64,000 nt of DNA from Clostridiaceae bacterium OM02-2AC (GCA_003481775.1 QULU01000010.1:49478-113477), one strand, 5' to 3'. Positions 43,836-52,399 are shown, numbered from the stretch's first letter. Notes: generated from the letters alone by a model not told the origin. A program made the numbers and translations.

Positions 43836-44150
43836 TCAGCGATTGTTTATAATGGAAATTATCTTCTTCTGATATACATCAATAACACAGTGATTATAAA
43901 AGCCTCTACACGTTAAGATTCTCTCATTCTTTTTAGAAATATCAAAATACATTTCATGAAAGTAGTTTATATGATTTTCTCTTGAATAGCATTCCAGTAA
44001 CTGCTTTATTTCCCAAAACACCTTTCCTGACTTGAAGCAAATAATATTATTGTCGCATGATTCACTTACATCATCATGAATAGGAAGCTGGATTACCACC
44101 TCATAATCCTTGAATAGGATGGTTTTTTGTAGTATTTCTTTATCTTCCAT
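43836..44150 (-). CDS. Hypothetical protein
   Basis: 104 residues, not recognised. Acidic N-terminus, no signal peptide or membrane segment; includes KSGKVFWEIKQLLECYSREN and CRGFYNHCVIDVYQKK. GAGAGGAT precedes the ATG. Lies 53 bases past the DUF2625 gene on the same strand and shares its AT-rich composition; the gap holds a weak match to the cassette repeat of 45-49 kb. Confidence 0.6.
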   Translation of the reverse strand: MEDKEILQKTILFKDYEVVIQLPIHDDVSESCDNNIICFKSGKVFWEIKQLLECYSRENHINYFHEMYFDISKKNERILTCRGFYNHCVIDVYQKKIISIINNR

Positions 44151-44203
44151 AATGGTATCCTCTCTATTTTCGTTTGAAAAGGGGATGCTGCATAACGGTC
44201 TCT

Positions 44204-44788
44204 TTACGCATACAGTTGTTTCAAGAAATCAAATTCCAATCTGATAATTTCAGCAATCGGCACTATTTCACGAGCTCTGCTCTCAAAGCTATCTGCTTTC
44301 GCCCATAGGAAAGGATAAAAAGCAACTCCTTCATCATTTTTTATGTTTACAACATCTTTTTGCCAACCTTTCCAGAAATAGTCCTTATAGAAAGTAACCG
44401 TATCGCCATGAAAGCACCAGTATAAAAATTGAGAAAAGCTTATTTCCATGTCTTCCAGCTCTAAACAGTCAGGTGCGAAGTAACCGATATTTCCGTTTTC
44501 CAGGAACATGAATAAACCGCCTAATATATCCTCCCCAATGAGTATATTATCAAAGGGACACAAGCTGTTTCTGGAAATAAAATTCACCTCCCCTGCCCCA
44601 TAAAGCCTTATCCAGTGGTCAATGATAATTCCGCCGGTATGTTCAAGCAGCACTGCCAACAGACTTTTGCTATTGATTTTATATGTGTTCTTTACTTCAG
44701 CTTTTATGCTATCCTCGCTTGGAAGAACAGCCACTGCTTTTTTTGAATTCTTTATATCATCCAATATATTTTGAAAAGTACTTTCCAT
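44204..44788 (-). CDS. DUF2625 family protein
   Basis: 194 residues. Matches the DUF2625 pattern: LLAVLLEHTGGIIIDHWIRLYGAG, LIGEDILGGLFMF, IGYFAPDCLELEDMEISFSQFLYW and GVAFYPFLWAK. Function unknown; cytosolic. The ATG at 44788 with AAGGGA about 11 bases upstream is preferred to an upstream TTG without a site. Part of the accessory block. Confidence 0.8.
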   Translation of the reverse strand: MESTFQNILDDIKNSKKAVAVLPSEDSIKAEVKNTYKINSKSLLAVLLEHTGGIIIDHWIRLYGAGEVNFISRNSLCPFDNILIGEDILGGLFMFLENGNIGYFAPDCLELEDMEISFSQFLYWCFHGDTVTFYKDYFWKGWQKDVVNIKNDEGVAFYPFLWAKADSFESRAREIVPIAEIIRLEFDFLKQLYA

Positions 44789-45085
44789 CAGTTCTCTATC
44801 CCTTCTCTTCTCAGCATTTACATCATATAATCTCAAATATTACAATTCCTATCAGGGTCATGCAGACGGATTTCGTATGTTCCCAATCGCATGGATCGGC
44901 TTGCCCTAATACGACGTCTTTTTCTTTAAGAATTCCATTGTTTTATCCAGAATATCTGTTTGAAAAACAAAGGACGGATATCCCGTCGGATGTGCGCCGA
45001 ATACTAGACAATCCCATATACAGAGCGTAGATGCGTCTTCTGTGAAACGAGATCATTTATCACCTCAGGTTTCGTTTCATCGTTA
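44789..45085. other. Gap at the left border of the cassette array
   Basis: No supported gene. A plus-strand open stretch reading RIPLFYPEYLFEKQRTDIPSDV (about 44928-44993) looks protein-like but has no start; possible remnant. Confidence 0.35.
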
Positions 45086-45098
45086 GATAAACGGAAAT

Positions 45099-45455
45099 TT
45101 ATTCGATAGGTAAGTTACGTTGTTTCAAGAATGATAGTTTATCCCAATACCCTCTTTGAAACAGAATTTTTCCGTTGATAATATGAAAAAATCCACAGCC
45201 TCTTAAGCCTAATGGGTCTTTCCATTCTAAAATTGCCCATTGCCCATCTTCAAATATATTTTCTACAATACAAGTCATATCAGCAATAGCAAATTCATCA
45301 GTGAACATTGCACGAATTGCTTCTTTTCCAACTACAGGCTCATTGGCTACTTGATGATTTGTTGCATCTTCGTGATAAAGACCTGTAATTGCCTCTACAT
45401 CGTGATTATTAAAGGCATCTACCCACTTACACACTACCTCTTTTGGTCTTAACAT
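45099..45455 (-). CDS. SnoaL/NTF2-like protein (cassette)
   Basis: 118 residues. NTF2-like fold signature: WVDAFNNHDVEAITGLYHEDATNHQ, GKEAIRAMFTDEF and the C-terminal FFHIINGKILFQRGYWD. Members are ketosteroid-isomerase-like enzymes or binding proteins of varied role. The ATG at 45455 follows GGAGGT; the in-frame GTG upstream overlaps the site. Last gene of the repeat array, followed by a right-arm half repeat. Confidence 0.88.
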   Translation of the reverse strand: MLRPKEVVCKWVDAFNNHDVEAITGLYHEDATNHQVANEPVVGKEAIRAMFTDEFAIADMTCIVENIFEDGQWAILEWKDPLGLRGCGFFHIINGKILFQRGYWDKLSFLKQRNLPIE

Positions 45456-45555
45456 AATATCTTTTACCTCCACAAATTCTAATTTTCCTATTTCATAAAC
45501 TGGGATTAGTCTTTAAATCAATAAAACTGATATGAATACTAAATCATCTAAATTT

Positions 45556-45639
45556 TTACTTCTTTTTCTTACTCAAAACAATAGCTATAACAATCGCTAC
45601 AGCAGCACAAAACATAATTAACCAAAAATACGGATGCAT
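45556..45639 (-). CDS. 27-residue single-span membrane peptide (cassette)
   Basis: ATG at 45639 behind a strong AGGAGGTG (spacing 7). One hydrophobic helix (WLIMFCAAVAIVIAIVL) and a SKKKK tail, so N-out/C-in orientation is likely. It occupies a cassette of its own with full repeats on both sides (45656-45691 and 45474-45507), the best evidence that it is a real gene. Could be a small regulatory membrane peptide or toxin-like protein; function unknown. Confidence 0.6.
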   Translation of the reverse strand: MHPYFWLIMFCAAVAIVIAIVLSKKKK

Positions 45640-45722
45640 ATTTACACCTCCTATAAAATTTCTAATTACAGTGTTTCATAAGCTGAAATTTGACACACTC
45701 TAGTTTATCCTCATTTTACATA

Positions 45723-46097
45723 CTACATCTGAAACGCCGTTATCCAAAAACATATTCCGGCTATAAGCGAAAGCGGAGTCATCACATATTTTTCTTTCCT
45801 ACTTTTTGAAATCATATTCATAATAGTATTCAAGGACAGGTAAGCGGCAAAGAAGAAACAAATATACTTCGTAGCCTTAAAAGACAACCACAAGGAAATA
45901 AAACCTCCGGCTTGCAAAACAATTATCATTGCAAAAATTTGGACAGCAAACGAAATGACTGCCGCAATTCTAAATTTTTTAGGTAAATTTTTATGTTGTC
46001 CACCCATTGTAAATTCGCCCAAAGGCAAACCACATGCAGCAAGAACTGTCATAATTGCTATAATTCCAAATAATACTGCACCTAATATGGAAAGCAT
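45723..46097 (-). CDS. Small four-helix membrane protein (cassette)
   Basis: 124 residues, about four hydrophobic segments (3-22, 45-64, 70-92, 103-121) and a basic loop (KSRKEKY). AAAGGAG precedes the ATG. Family not recognised. Flanked by full repeats at 46141-46175 and 45656-45691. Confidence 0.75.
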   Translation of the reverse strand: MLSILGAVLFGIIAIMTVLAACGLPLGEFTMGGQHKNLPKKFRIAAVISFAVQIFAMIIVLQAGGFISLWLSFKATKYICFFFAAYLSLNTIMNMISKSRKEKYVMTPLSLIAGICFWITAFQM

Positions 46098-46184
46098 AAA
46101 TAATATTCTCCTTTCGTGAAATACAATAAACTTCAGTTACAAATTCTCATTGTTCAGTTAAAATAAACTGGAATCTTTCGGTCT

Positions 46185-46613
46185 TTAATACCCATACGTC
46201 ATCAGCTTCCATTCTCCGCCTTCACTTCGAGCTAACCACCAAGACCATGTATATTCTTCGTTAGGATTCCAAGCTCCACCACCTTTTTCCGGAGAGCGAA
46301 AGCTGCTATTAAACATGATACATTGTGTAAAAACTTGCTTATTATCATTAGCACTCTCTAAATCATTCATCCATGCAATAATTTCTTCATCCAAACAAAC
46401 ATCATCTGATGAATATGAAAGACTATGCAGCTCACATCCCTCAAACGATTTGAAGGTTTCCTTTATTTGATCTATCGCAGAATCCATGTCTTCTTTTGTG
46501 TAGATTGCAGATGTTCCATAATCAATTTTCACATTGTTTGTCGTTGAATTTTCACATCCGACTAAGCATAACATCAGCAAACAACAAACTACAATCTCTG
46601 TCGTTTTCTTCAT
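46185..46613 (-). CDS. Putative lipoprotein (cassette)
   Basis: 142 residues with a signal peptide ending in the lipobox LVGC (MKKTTEIVVCCLLMLCLVGC), so lipid-anchored outside the membrane. The ATG at 46613 has GAGGAG upstream. Mature part is acidic with AIYTKEDMDSAIDQIKETF and WNPNEEYTWSWWLARSEGG, a pattern seen in small extracytoplasmic proteins of Firmicutes with unknown function. Flanked by repeats at 46629-46661 and 46141-46175. Confidence 0.8.
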   Translation of the reverse strand: MKKTTEIVVCCLLMLCLVGCENSTTNNVKIDYGTSAIYTKEDMDSAIDQIKETFKSFEGCELHSLSYSSDDVCLDEEIIAWMNDLESANDNKQVFTQCIMFNSSFRSPEKGGGAWNPNEEYTWSWWLARSEGGEWKLMTYGY

Positions 46614-46682
46614 GAATTTTTCTCCTCTGAATTTTAATTTCACAGCTTGAAAAACTGGTATATCGGTCTCAACTTCTCTGTC

Positions 46683-47168
46683 TTATAAAGCTGACTTACG
46701 CACAATAACCTCTGCACAGACCAGACCAGCTATATGCTCCGCTGTTTCATTTGTCAGTAGAAAGAACATTCCATCATTCCGGCATTTTCTATATGTGTCG
46801 CCATTCAAGGCATAAACAAAACCTTTTACACAGGTATCACTACAGGCATTCGGATCAATCAGTCTCTTGCAGTCACGGGAAGTAGTCATTTTCTTTTGCA
46901 TATCAGCAGGAAGCGAAGCGATTATATCCTCATACTTGCCAGCATTGTCTCCGTAAATTCGTGCAAAAACACCTGTCTTACGAAACACCCAATTCATTAC
47001 TGTTTTCTTCTCTAGTTGATATGAAGCGGTGTAACCGCTTTTTGCTTCCTTTATTACAAGGTCACAGCCCTGCTCAATGAGTTCGGTATTAAGTTTCTCG
47101 ACAAACACCTGGTGTTCCGGCGCGATTGCCGATAAAAATTCTTTGAATGACCCTTTTCCTTTTGCCAT
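46683..47168 (-). CDS. Hypothetical protein with Cys cluster (cassette)
   Basis: 161 residues, soluble, not recognised. KGKGSFKEFLSAIAPEHQ at the start, a central basic segment, and four Cys in SRDCKRLIDPNACSDTC ... KCR that could bind a metal. Start at 47168 behind GGAGG. Flanked by repeats at 47185-47218 and 46629-46661. Confidence 0.7.
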   Translation of the reverse strand: MAKGKGSFKEFLSAIAPEHQVFVEKLNTELIEQGCDLVIKEAKSGYTASYQLEKKTVMNWVFRKTGVFARIYGDNAGKYEDIIASLPADMQKKMTTSRDCKRLIDPNACSDTCVKGFVYALNGDTYRKCRNDGMFFLLTNETAEHIAGLVCAEVIVRKSAL

Positions 47169-47221
47169 TATCTTTTTCCTCCACAAATTCTAATTTTTCA
47201 GTTTGATAAACTGAAATTAAT

Positions 47222-47638
47222 TTAATTATATTTAGCTATTTCATTAATCAGTTCATTTAGAGAATATATATTCCCATTTTCATCTTCCAGTATATATTTT
47301 TCCTGATTTTCAGTGTTATCAAAAAATTCAATTAGTTCAGAAAGATTAGAAATCTTCATGCCTTCCCATACATGATTATGCCAGAACACACCCGCTTTCT
47401 TTATTATAACAAGACTTTCTCGATACAAAGTTTGGCTGATTGGTGCATATTGACAATCGCTTAAAGCATAATCCTCTGCAATGCTTTCCGCTAAATCCTG
47501 ATTGACAATCGCTCCATTTACTTCTTTACAAAAATCATATAATTTTTTAATAATTTCTGGATACCATTTTTCTTCCCAAAATTTCACAAATTTTATATAT
47601 TCGTCCTTTTTACTTTTATCAGATATATAAATATCCAT
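47222..47638 (-). CDS. Hypothetical acidic protein (cassette)
   Basis: 138 residues, soluble, Glu/Asn/Lys-rich, not recognised. Features: KFWEEKWYPEIIKKLYDFC and FWHNHVWEGMKISNLSELIEFF. AGGAG lies 10 bases before the ATG. The next repeat begins 1-4 bases from its stop codon. AT-rich codon use unlike the operons on either side of the array. Confidence 0.7.
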   Translation of the reverse strand: MDIYISDKSKKDEYIKFVKFWEEKWYPEIIKKLYDFCKEVNGAIVNQDLAESIAEDYALSDCQYAPISQTLYRESLVIIKKAGVFWHNHVWEGMKISNLSELIEFFDNTENQEKYILEDENGNIYSLNELINEIAKYN

Positions 47639-47694
47639 ATACTAATACTCCTTTCAACTTCTAATTTTCCTATTTCATAAACTGGAATTTATAG

Positions 47695-48150
47695 TTACAT
47701 AATGAAATTTATGATGCTATACAGAACATGACATAACGTAAATATACTTGCAGATAATAGTGCAACTACATTTTTTCTTGACATTGAAAATAATATAAAT
47801 GCTAAACAAGGTGCAATACTCAAGTCTAAAATTACCGCTGGATTTATATTTCCTGCATAGTATAAGCACCAGCCAATGTAATACAGCACTAATAGAATAA
47901 CAATACCTCTAAACAATACTTTTTTCATAGGCTTTTGACAATATTTATTGACAATAATACATAGTGCCACAACCATTACGACTTGAAAAACAGAAGCAAT
48001 CATATCTACAAGGGGAGTTACTGATTTGTTCCTTAGCACATCATTAACAGCAGGAACAGCGAACCACAGAAAATTAGGGAGCATTATTGCCAAAAACAAG
48101 GTCAATCCCCATATGTCAAAACCTATCTTATAATTTCCTATTTTGAACAT
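47695..48150 (-). CDS. Small polytopic membrane protein (cassette)
   Basis: 151 residues with four to five hydrophobic segments (15-33, 48-66, 78-97, 103-120, 127-148). Family not recognised. GAGAGGAT precedes the ATG. Full repeats on both sides, 48165-48199 and 47656-47690; the latter starts 5 bases after the stop. Confidence 0.72.
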   Translation of the reverse strand: MFKIGNYKIGFDIWGLTLFLAIMLPNFLWFAVPAVNDVLRNKSVTPLVDMIASVFQVVMVVALCIIVNKYCQKPMKKVLFRGIVILLVLYYIGWCLYYAGNINPAVILDLSIAPCLAFILFSMSRKNVVALLSASIFTLCHVLYSIINFIM

Positions 48151-48213
48151 TGTTCTATCCTCTCAAATTCTAATTTTGTAGTATGACAAACTGGAATTTG
48201 TAAAGTTTCTAGC

Positions 48214-48624
48214 CTATGTTTCACTTGTACTTCCAATTTCAAGCAAATTCCCCTCTGGGTCAGCTACGTAAAAATTGCGGATACCAAAAGGATAAGTGAT
48301 GGGTTCTCCCGTGGGAAACTGCACACCCAACTTTGACAGACGCTCATATTCCAAATCTACTTCAGCAAAATTGGATAGCCAAAGGGCGATTTCAAATGTC
48401 TGATTGATACCCTTTGGAAGTACATAGTCCTCTTCTATTGCCTTTACAAATTCTTTCCTGCTATACATAAATAAGGATAGTTCTCCACTTGCAGTTTCAA
48501 AATCCGCAAAAGGTCCACCACTCCATTGAGTTTGAAAGCCTAGTGTATCTCTATAAAATCGAACCATATTTTCTATGTCACCGACCAGCAGACTCACACC
48601 GATACGTACATCTTTTCCGTTCAT
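48214..48624 (-). CDS. VOC-family (glyoxalase/bleomycin-resistance-like) protein (cassette)
   Basis: 136 residues. VOC fold: SLLVGDIENMVRFYRDTLGF at the start, FETASGELSLF in the middle, and GIRNFYVADPEGNLLEIG at the end with the metal-site Glu. Such proteins act as metal-dependent lyases/dioxygenases or bind drugs. Start at 48624 with AGGAGGT. Half repeat upstream, full repeat downstream. Confidence 0.9.
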   Translation of the reverse strand: MNGKDVRIGVSLLVGDIENMVRFYRDTLGFQTQWSGGPFADFETASGELSLFMYSRKEFVKAIEEDYVLPKGINQTFEIALWLSNFAEVDLEYERLSKLGVQFPTGEPITYPFGIRNFYVADPEGNLLEIGSTSET

Positions 48625-48656
48625 TATCAATACCTCCTCTACAAATTCTAATTTCG

Positions 48657-49202
48657 TCAAACCAACTCTAAAAAATATTCTCGGCTATCAAAGTGACGTA
48701 CTCCATCAACATGAGAAGTAATACCATCTCCGGCATAAGTAAAGCCAAGCTTTTCAAGCACTTTAGCGGAAGCAAGGTTCTCTTTTGCATGTCTGCCAGC
48801 AATTCGTTTTATACCTAAATTGGAGGCAGCAAAACTAAAAATTGCCAGCATCGCTTCGGTGGTATATCCGTGATTCCAATGCGTTTTCATGATATTATAT
48901 CCGACTTGAAATAATTGCCATTGCTCTTCCCAAATTAACCCACCTGAACCGAAAAGCTCTCCTGTTTCTTTCAATACAAATCCCCAAATGTAATTATCAG
49001 TTTCTAAAACATTTCCCATATCATCTTGTTTCCACTCTATTTCTTTCAACCATTCAATCGTATCGCCTATTGAATGATGAGGTAGCCAACTTACGTATTC
49101 TGCTACTTCCACATCAGCCGTCCATCCATAATAGGCAGTATCCGCAGCTTCAAGTGTAAGCGGACGAAGAAACAAATGCTCAGTTTCAATAATGTTTATC
49201 AT
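48657..49202 (-). CDS. GNAT acetyltransferase, RimJ/RimL type (cassette)
   Basis: 181 residues. LRPLTLEAADTAYYGWTAD, GSGGLIWEEQWQLFQVGYNIM, WNHGYTTEAMLAIFSF and ENLASAKVLEKLGFTYAG are typical of ribosomal-protein-type N-acetyltransferases, many of which acetylate other amines or drugs. AAGGGGTG precedes the ATG. First gene of the array, with a left-arm half repeat upstream (49216-49228). Confidence 0.92.
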   Translation of the reverse strand: MINIIETEHLFLRPLTLEAADTAYYGWTADVEVAEYVSWLPHHSIGDTIEWLKEIEWKQDDMGNVLETDNYIWGFVLKETGELFGSGGLIWEEQWQLFQVGYNIMKTHWNHGYTTEAMLAIFSFAASNLGIKRIAGRHAKENLASAKVLEKLGFTYAGDGITSHVDGVRHFDSREYFLELV

Positions 49203-49341
49203 TTCAACACCCCTTCAAATTCTAATTTATAATCATATCTTAACATACTCAAATCTTAAATGCTATGCAATTAAAGCAACACCGGAAGAAGATGTTGATC
49301 CCTGTTCGTTATCCGCCTCCATCCTATACAGAAGAATGTAG

Positions 49342-49370
49342 AAAAAGACCGGTTTGTATATATCCGGTCC
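49342..49370 (-). terminator. Terminator after the two-component system
   Basis: Minus strand GACCGG-11 bases-CCGGTC then TTTTTC, about 40 bases past the sensor kinase stop. Confidence 0.85.
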
Positions 49371-49409
49371 CTTCTATCAATAGTATTTTTACATATAAGG
49401 CTTCCAGTA

Positions 49410-51551
49410 TTACTCCTGATTCTCACCAAACGTATCGCTAACCAATGGAAATTCAATAATCGCCTTAAACAAATCTCCGTCCGTCTCAATATGGAAGCTG
49501 CCCTTCATCGCCTCTGTAAAGCTCTTGGCAATCGCCAGACCAAGTCCGCTGCCACCGTCATGACGCGATTTATCTCCGCGAACGAAGCGATCCACAATAT
49601 CATCCGTATCAAAATTCAACGGCTCCTTCGATATATTTTTGCATTCGATTCGTACTCTGCCGGCTGCCTTGCGGATATCCACATACACACGGGTATGCTC
49701 TAATGCATAATGGTGTATGTTGATAAACAGATTTTCAAATATCCGAAATGCCTTACTGCCATCCAATAGTACGCTCAGCTGTTTTTCACCATGCAAATTC
49801 CAGAGTACCTCCAGCTCACGTTCCTGCAGAAGCTCGCTGCACTCCGCCTGTACCTGCTCCACCAAAGCGATAATATCCAGACGAGCCATATCCAGCTGGA
49901 TATTGCCGCTGTTTGCCTTGCTTACCTCAAACAAGTCCTCCATCAGAGCATGCAGCCGTTTGGCATACTGGTCCAGCATGCTCACATATTCCTTACGCTG
50001 TGCTTCGCTTATGCCCTCCTGCTGCAAAAGCTCTACGTAATTACGGATACCGGTCAGTGGAGTTTTCAAATCATGTGATACATTACTGATCAGCTCCGTC
50101 TTCATATTCTGAGATTTCGTTTCCTCCCGTACTGCTTTCTCAAAGCCCACACGGATTTCTCCAAATTCATCCTTCAGGGCGTTGAAGATACCGACATCCT
50201 GCGGCAGCTCTGCCTGAAAGTTTCCCTCCTTCAGCTCCTGTGTCTGCTTCAGCAAGGTCCGATAATCATACTGTACAGCATTGAGCTTCTGCTTCAACCA
50301 CAGGAAGAGAGCAAAGCCATAGATGATTGCCAGAAACATTCCAAACCACCAGAACAGACACAGAGCTATCATGATGACGATCTGCATCAGCATGAACTTC
50401 AACAGCTTACGGTTTGCATCATCCTTTAGATCGATATCCGCAAGAGCATCTATGTGCCGATGGATACTGCCGATCATACTGCCCAGAACAGTATCCTCCT
50501 TCATATATTTCCAGAATCCCTTTACAAATATATACTTCACCGCAAATAAGGCGATACTGATCATCAGAAACAGCAGCATCCAGGAAACGACATTGGCCAC
50601 AAACAGAAGCTGATCAGACATCATGATATGATATTCATTCATGACACTCTGCAAGGTACCGCTGATCGTAGCACCACTCAATGCCATTACACCGGCAGTC
50701 CCCAGCGTAATTCCGGTTGCCAGCAGAATAAATAGGAAACCGAATTTCACTTTCTTAAAGGTCAGGAACGGATTCACTTCCTCCACGATCGCAATCGGAT
50801 AAAACAACAGATACAGAATCAGGACCATTGTGCCAATCAAAGCAGCGATTGCGGAAAACTGCGTATAATTCGACCAGTCATACACGGTTCGTGCAATCAA
50901 TCCCTGATCCTTTGAGACCTCCTGTGGCACACGGAAGATGATCTTCATCTGCTTTGGATTCTGAATCATTGCCTGTGCCTGTGTGAATTTTTCATCATTG
51001 ATATGATAGGTTATCATGGCTCCGTTTTCCTCAACAGAATCAAAATAACGCAGATATCGGGTCAGTGACTGCTGCTGGAAATCCATTTCACTGAAATCTC
51101 CCAGAATTTTCGGTATACCGTCCTTATCATACTCCAGAATACCATACAGCAGACTGCTGTCACGAAGCTCCTTCTGAGACATATTCCCCAGCTTATCATT
51201 TCCATATTCCCTACCGTTTTTCAAATCCTTCGCGTAGTATTGAAAATTGGCATCCTCCTTCAATTCCAGAAAGCTCTTTGTGACTTTTTCTTTCAGATCA
51301 TTGGATAACGTGCTTTTCAGATAAGTCGGCAGTTCAGTATCGAATTTAATAATATCATCCTTGGAGCGCACAGTTTGAGCAAGACCCAGAATTCCCTCCT
51401 GAATATCATCTTCAAGATACCATATGACCGCCTGCTTACCGGAACGCCCCAGCTCCTGAATCTGATCATTTCGGTATACGGAACAAATCATAAGGCTCAT
51501 TACAGAAAGCAATGCAATGAACGATGTTAAAAATATATGTTTTTTCTTCAT
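49410..51551 (-). CDS. Membrane sensor histidine kinase
   Basis: 713 residues. Membrane span at ~7-24, an extracytoplasmic sensor region to ~230, then about five more spans (240-255, 272-297, 317-345, 390-425), a HAMP-like linker, and a kinase core: H-box NVSHDLKTPLTGIRNYVELL, N-box FRIFENLFINIHHYALEH, G-box GGSGLGLAIAKSFTEAM. The weak N-box (His where Asn-Asn is usual) is worth noting. The sensed signal is unknown. Last gene of the operon, 14 bases after the response regulator. The long multi-span sensor resembles kinases of peptide/cell-envelope stress systems in Firmicutes. Confidence 0.93.
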   Translation of the reverse strand: MKKKHIFLTSFIALLSVMSLMICSVYRNDQIQELGRSGKQAVIWYLEDDIQEGILGLAQTVRSKDDIIKFDTELPTYLKSTLSNDLKEKVTKSFLELKEDANFQYYAKDLKNGREYGNDKLGNMSQKELRDSSLLYGILEYDKDGIPKILGDFSEMDFQQQSLTRYLRYFDSVEENGAMITYHINDEKFTQAQAMIQNPKQMKIIFRVPQEVSKDQGLIARTVYDWSNYTQFSAIAALIGTMVLILYLLFYPIAIVEEVNPFLTFKKVKFGFLFILLATGITLGTAGVMALSGATISGTLQSVMNEYHIMMSDQLLFVANVVSWMLLFLMISIALFAVKYIFVKGFWKYMKEDTVLGSMIGSIHRHIDALADIDLKDDANRKLLKFMLMQIVIMIALCLFWWFGMFLAIIYGFALFLWLKQKLNAVQYDYRTLLKQTQELKEGNFQAELPQDVGIFNALKDEFGEIRVGFEKAVREETKSQNMKTELISNVSHDLKTPLTGIRNYVELLQQEGISEAQRKEYVSMLDQYAKRLHALMEDLFEVSKANSGNIQLDMARLDIIALVEQVQAECSELLQERELEVLWNLHGEKQLSVLLDGSKAFRIFENLFINIHHYALEHTRVYVDIRKAAGRVRIECKNISKEPLNFDTDDIVDRFVRGDKSRHDGGSGLGLAIAKSFTEAMKGSFHIETDGDLFKAIIEFPLVSDTFGENQE

Positions 51552-51565
51552 AAGATCACCTGTTT

Positions 51566-52276
51566 TTATTTTTCTATTTTATAGCCGATTCCCCAGACCA
51601 CCTTTAAATAGCGTGGATGCTTGGGATCCAGCTCAATTTTCTCTCTTAGCTTACGGATATGCACCATCACGGTTTCCGTATTGATTGCTTCCTCATTCCA
51701 CACAGCCTCATAAATCTGCTGTGCAGAAAACACACGCCCTGCATGCTTCATCAACAGCTCCAGAATCATAAATTCCTTTGGGCGCAGCTTGACAATCTGG
51801 TTATCCACGCGCGCTTCCTTTGTCGTACTGTTTAATTCCAGAGCACCAATGCTGTAAATCTCCTCCTCACTATTCACCAAGGATACCGCATGCTCCTTCA
51901 GCATCAGAATCTGTTCATAGCGGCGCAGCTGACTGCGGACACGGGCCAGCAGCTCCATAGAGCCAAACGGCTTCGTGATATAATCGTCCGCACCGATATT
52001 CAACCCGGTTATTTTATCAATATCCTCTGATTTTGCACTCAGAAAGATGATCGGAAAATCATACTCCTTACGCACCTCCATCGTCATGGTGATACCATCC
52101 ATAACCGGCATCATGATATCCACCACTGCCAGATGTATTGCTTCTCTTTTCACTATTTCCAGGCCTTCCTGCCCGTTTTCAGCCAGAAACACATGATATC
52201 CCTGATTTTTCAGATAAATCTGTATAGCCTCCCGTATTCCTTTTTCGTCCTCCACGACGAGTATCGTATGATCCAT
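51566..52276 (-). CDS. OmpR/PhoB-family response regulator
   Basis: 236 residues. Receiver domain with phosphoacceptor Asp in LAVVDIMMPVMDG and Lys in DDYITKPFG; C-terminal winged helix ending RKLREKIELDPKHPRYLKVVWGIGYK. The ATG at 52276 has GGGAG 8 bases upstream; a GTG three codons earlier is possible. Downstream of a VTT membrane protein and a tiny ORF, upstream of its cognate kinase. Confidence 0.96.
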   Translation of the reverse strand: MDHTILVVEDEKGIREAIQIYLKNQGYHVFLAENGQEGLEIVKREAIHLAVVDIMMPVMDGITMTMEVRKEYDFPIIFLSAKSEDIDKITGLNIGADDYITKPFGSMELLARVRSQLRRYEQILMLKEHAVSLVNSEEEIYSIGALELNSTTKEARVDNQIVKLRPKEFMILELLMKHAGRVFSAQQIYEAVWNEEAINTETVMVHIRKLREKIELDPKHPRYLKVVWGIGYKIEK

Positions 52277-52309
52277 CGCCTTCACTCCCTCTCAACAAAT
52301 GTAATTGTA

Positions 52310-52399
52310 CTATATTCCGGATGATTCTTCCATGTTATGCAGTAGAAACCCCAGAAAGGTTATAACCGCACAGAATGTGCAGATGATAAATTGTATCAT
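52310..52399 (-). CDS. 29-residue membrane peptide overlapping the VTT gene
   Basis: ATG at 52399 overlaps the TGA of the VTT gene (ATGA) with AGGAGG 10 bases upstream, inside the VTT coding end. Peptide: one hydrophobic helix (MIQFIICTFCAVITFLGFLL) and a short acidic tail (HNMEESSGI). Stop is 34 bases before the response regulator. Overlap and spacing suggest translational coupling in a VTT-peptide-regulator-kinase operon. Small single-span peptides next to kinases sometimes modulate them; here that is a guess. Confidence 0.55.
   Translation of the reverse strand: MIQFIICTFCAVITFLGFLLHNMEESSGI

Larger units (their letters stand above)
45086..49234 (-). repeat. Repeat-punctuated array of small gene cassettes
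   Basis: Consensus on the plus strand CAAATTCTAATTTT, 6-9 bases, then ATAAACTGGAATTT. Full copies: 45474-45507, 45656-45691, 46141-46175, 46629-46661, 47185-47218, 47656-47690, 48165-48199. Half copies: left arm only at 48643-48655 and 49216-49228; right arm only at 45086-45100. Each lies between a stop codon and the ribosome-binding site of the next minus-strand gene, usually within 0-40 bases of the stop. Arms form an imperfect hairpin (AAATTC/GAATTT outer, CAGTTT/AAACTG inner). Spacing is 182-574 bp. The genes between are unrelated in family. No integrase or recombinase is in the window. Confidence 0.8.

Noticed and set aside
44683..45030. 115-codon plus-strand open frame
   Set aside because: First half is antisense to the DUF2625 gene; only the tail looks protein-like and it has no start signal.
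45083..45089. GTTAGAT at the array edge, a match to the integron core site GTTRRRY
   Set aside because: The motif is not repeated at the other junctions, so a single 7-base match is likely chance; not used as evidence for a true integron.
45474..48199. Repeats at regular intervals considered as a CRISPR array
   Set aside because: Spacing is 180-560 bp with intact genes between, the repeats are imperfect, and no cas genes are present.
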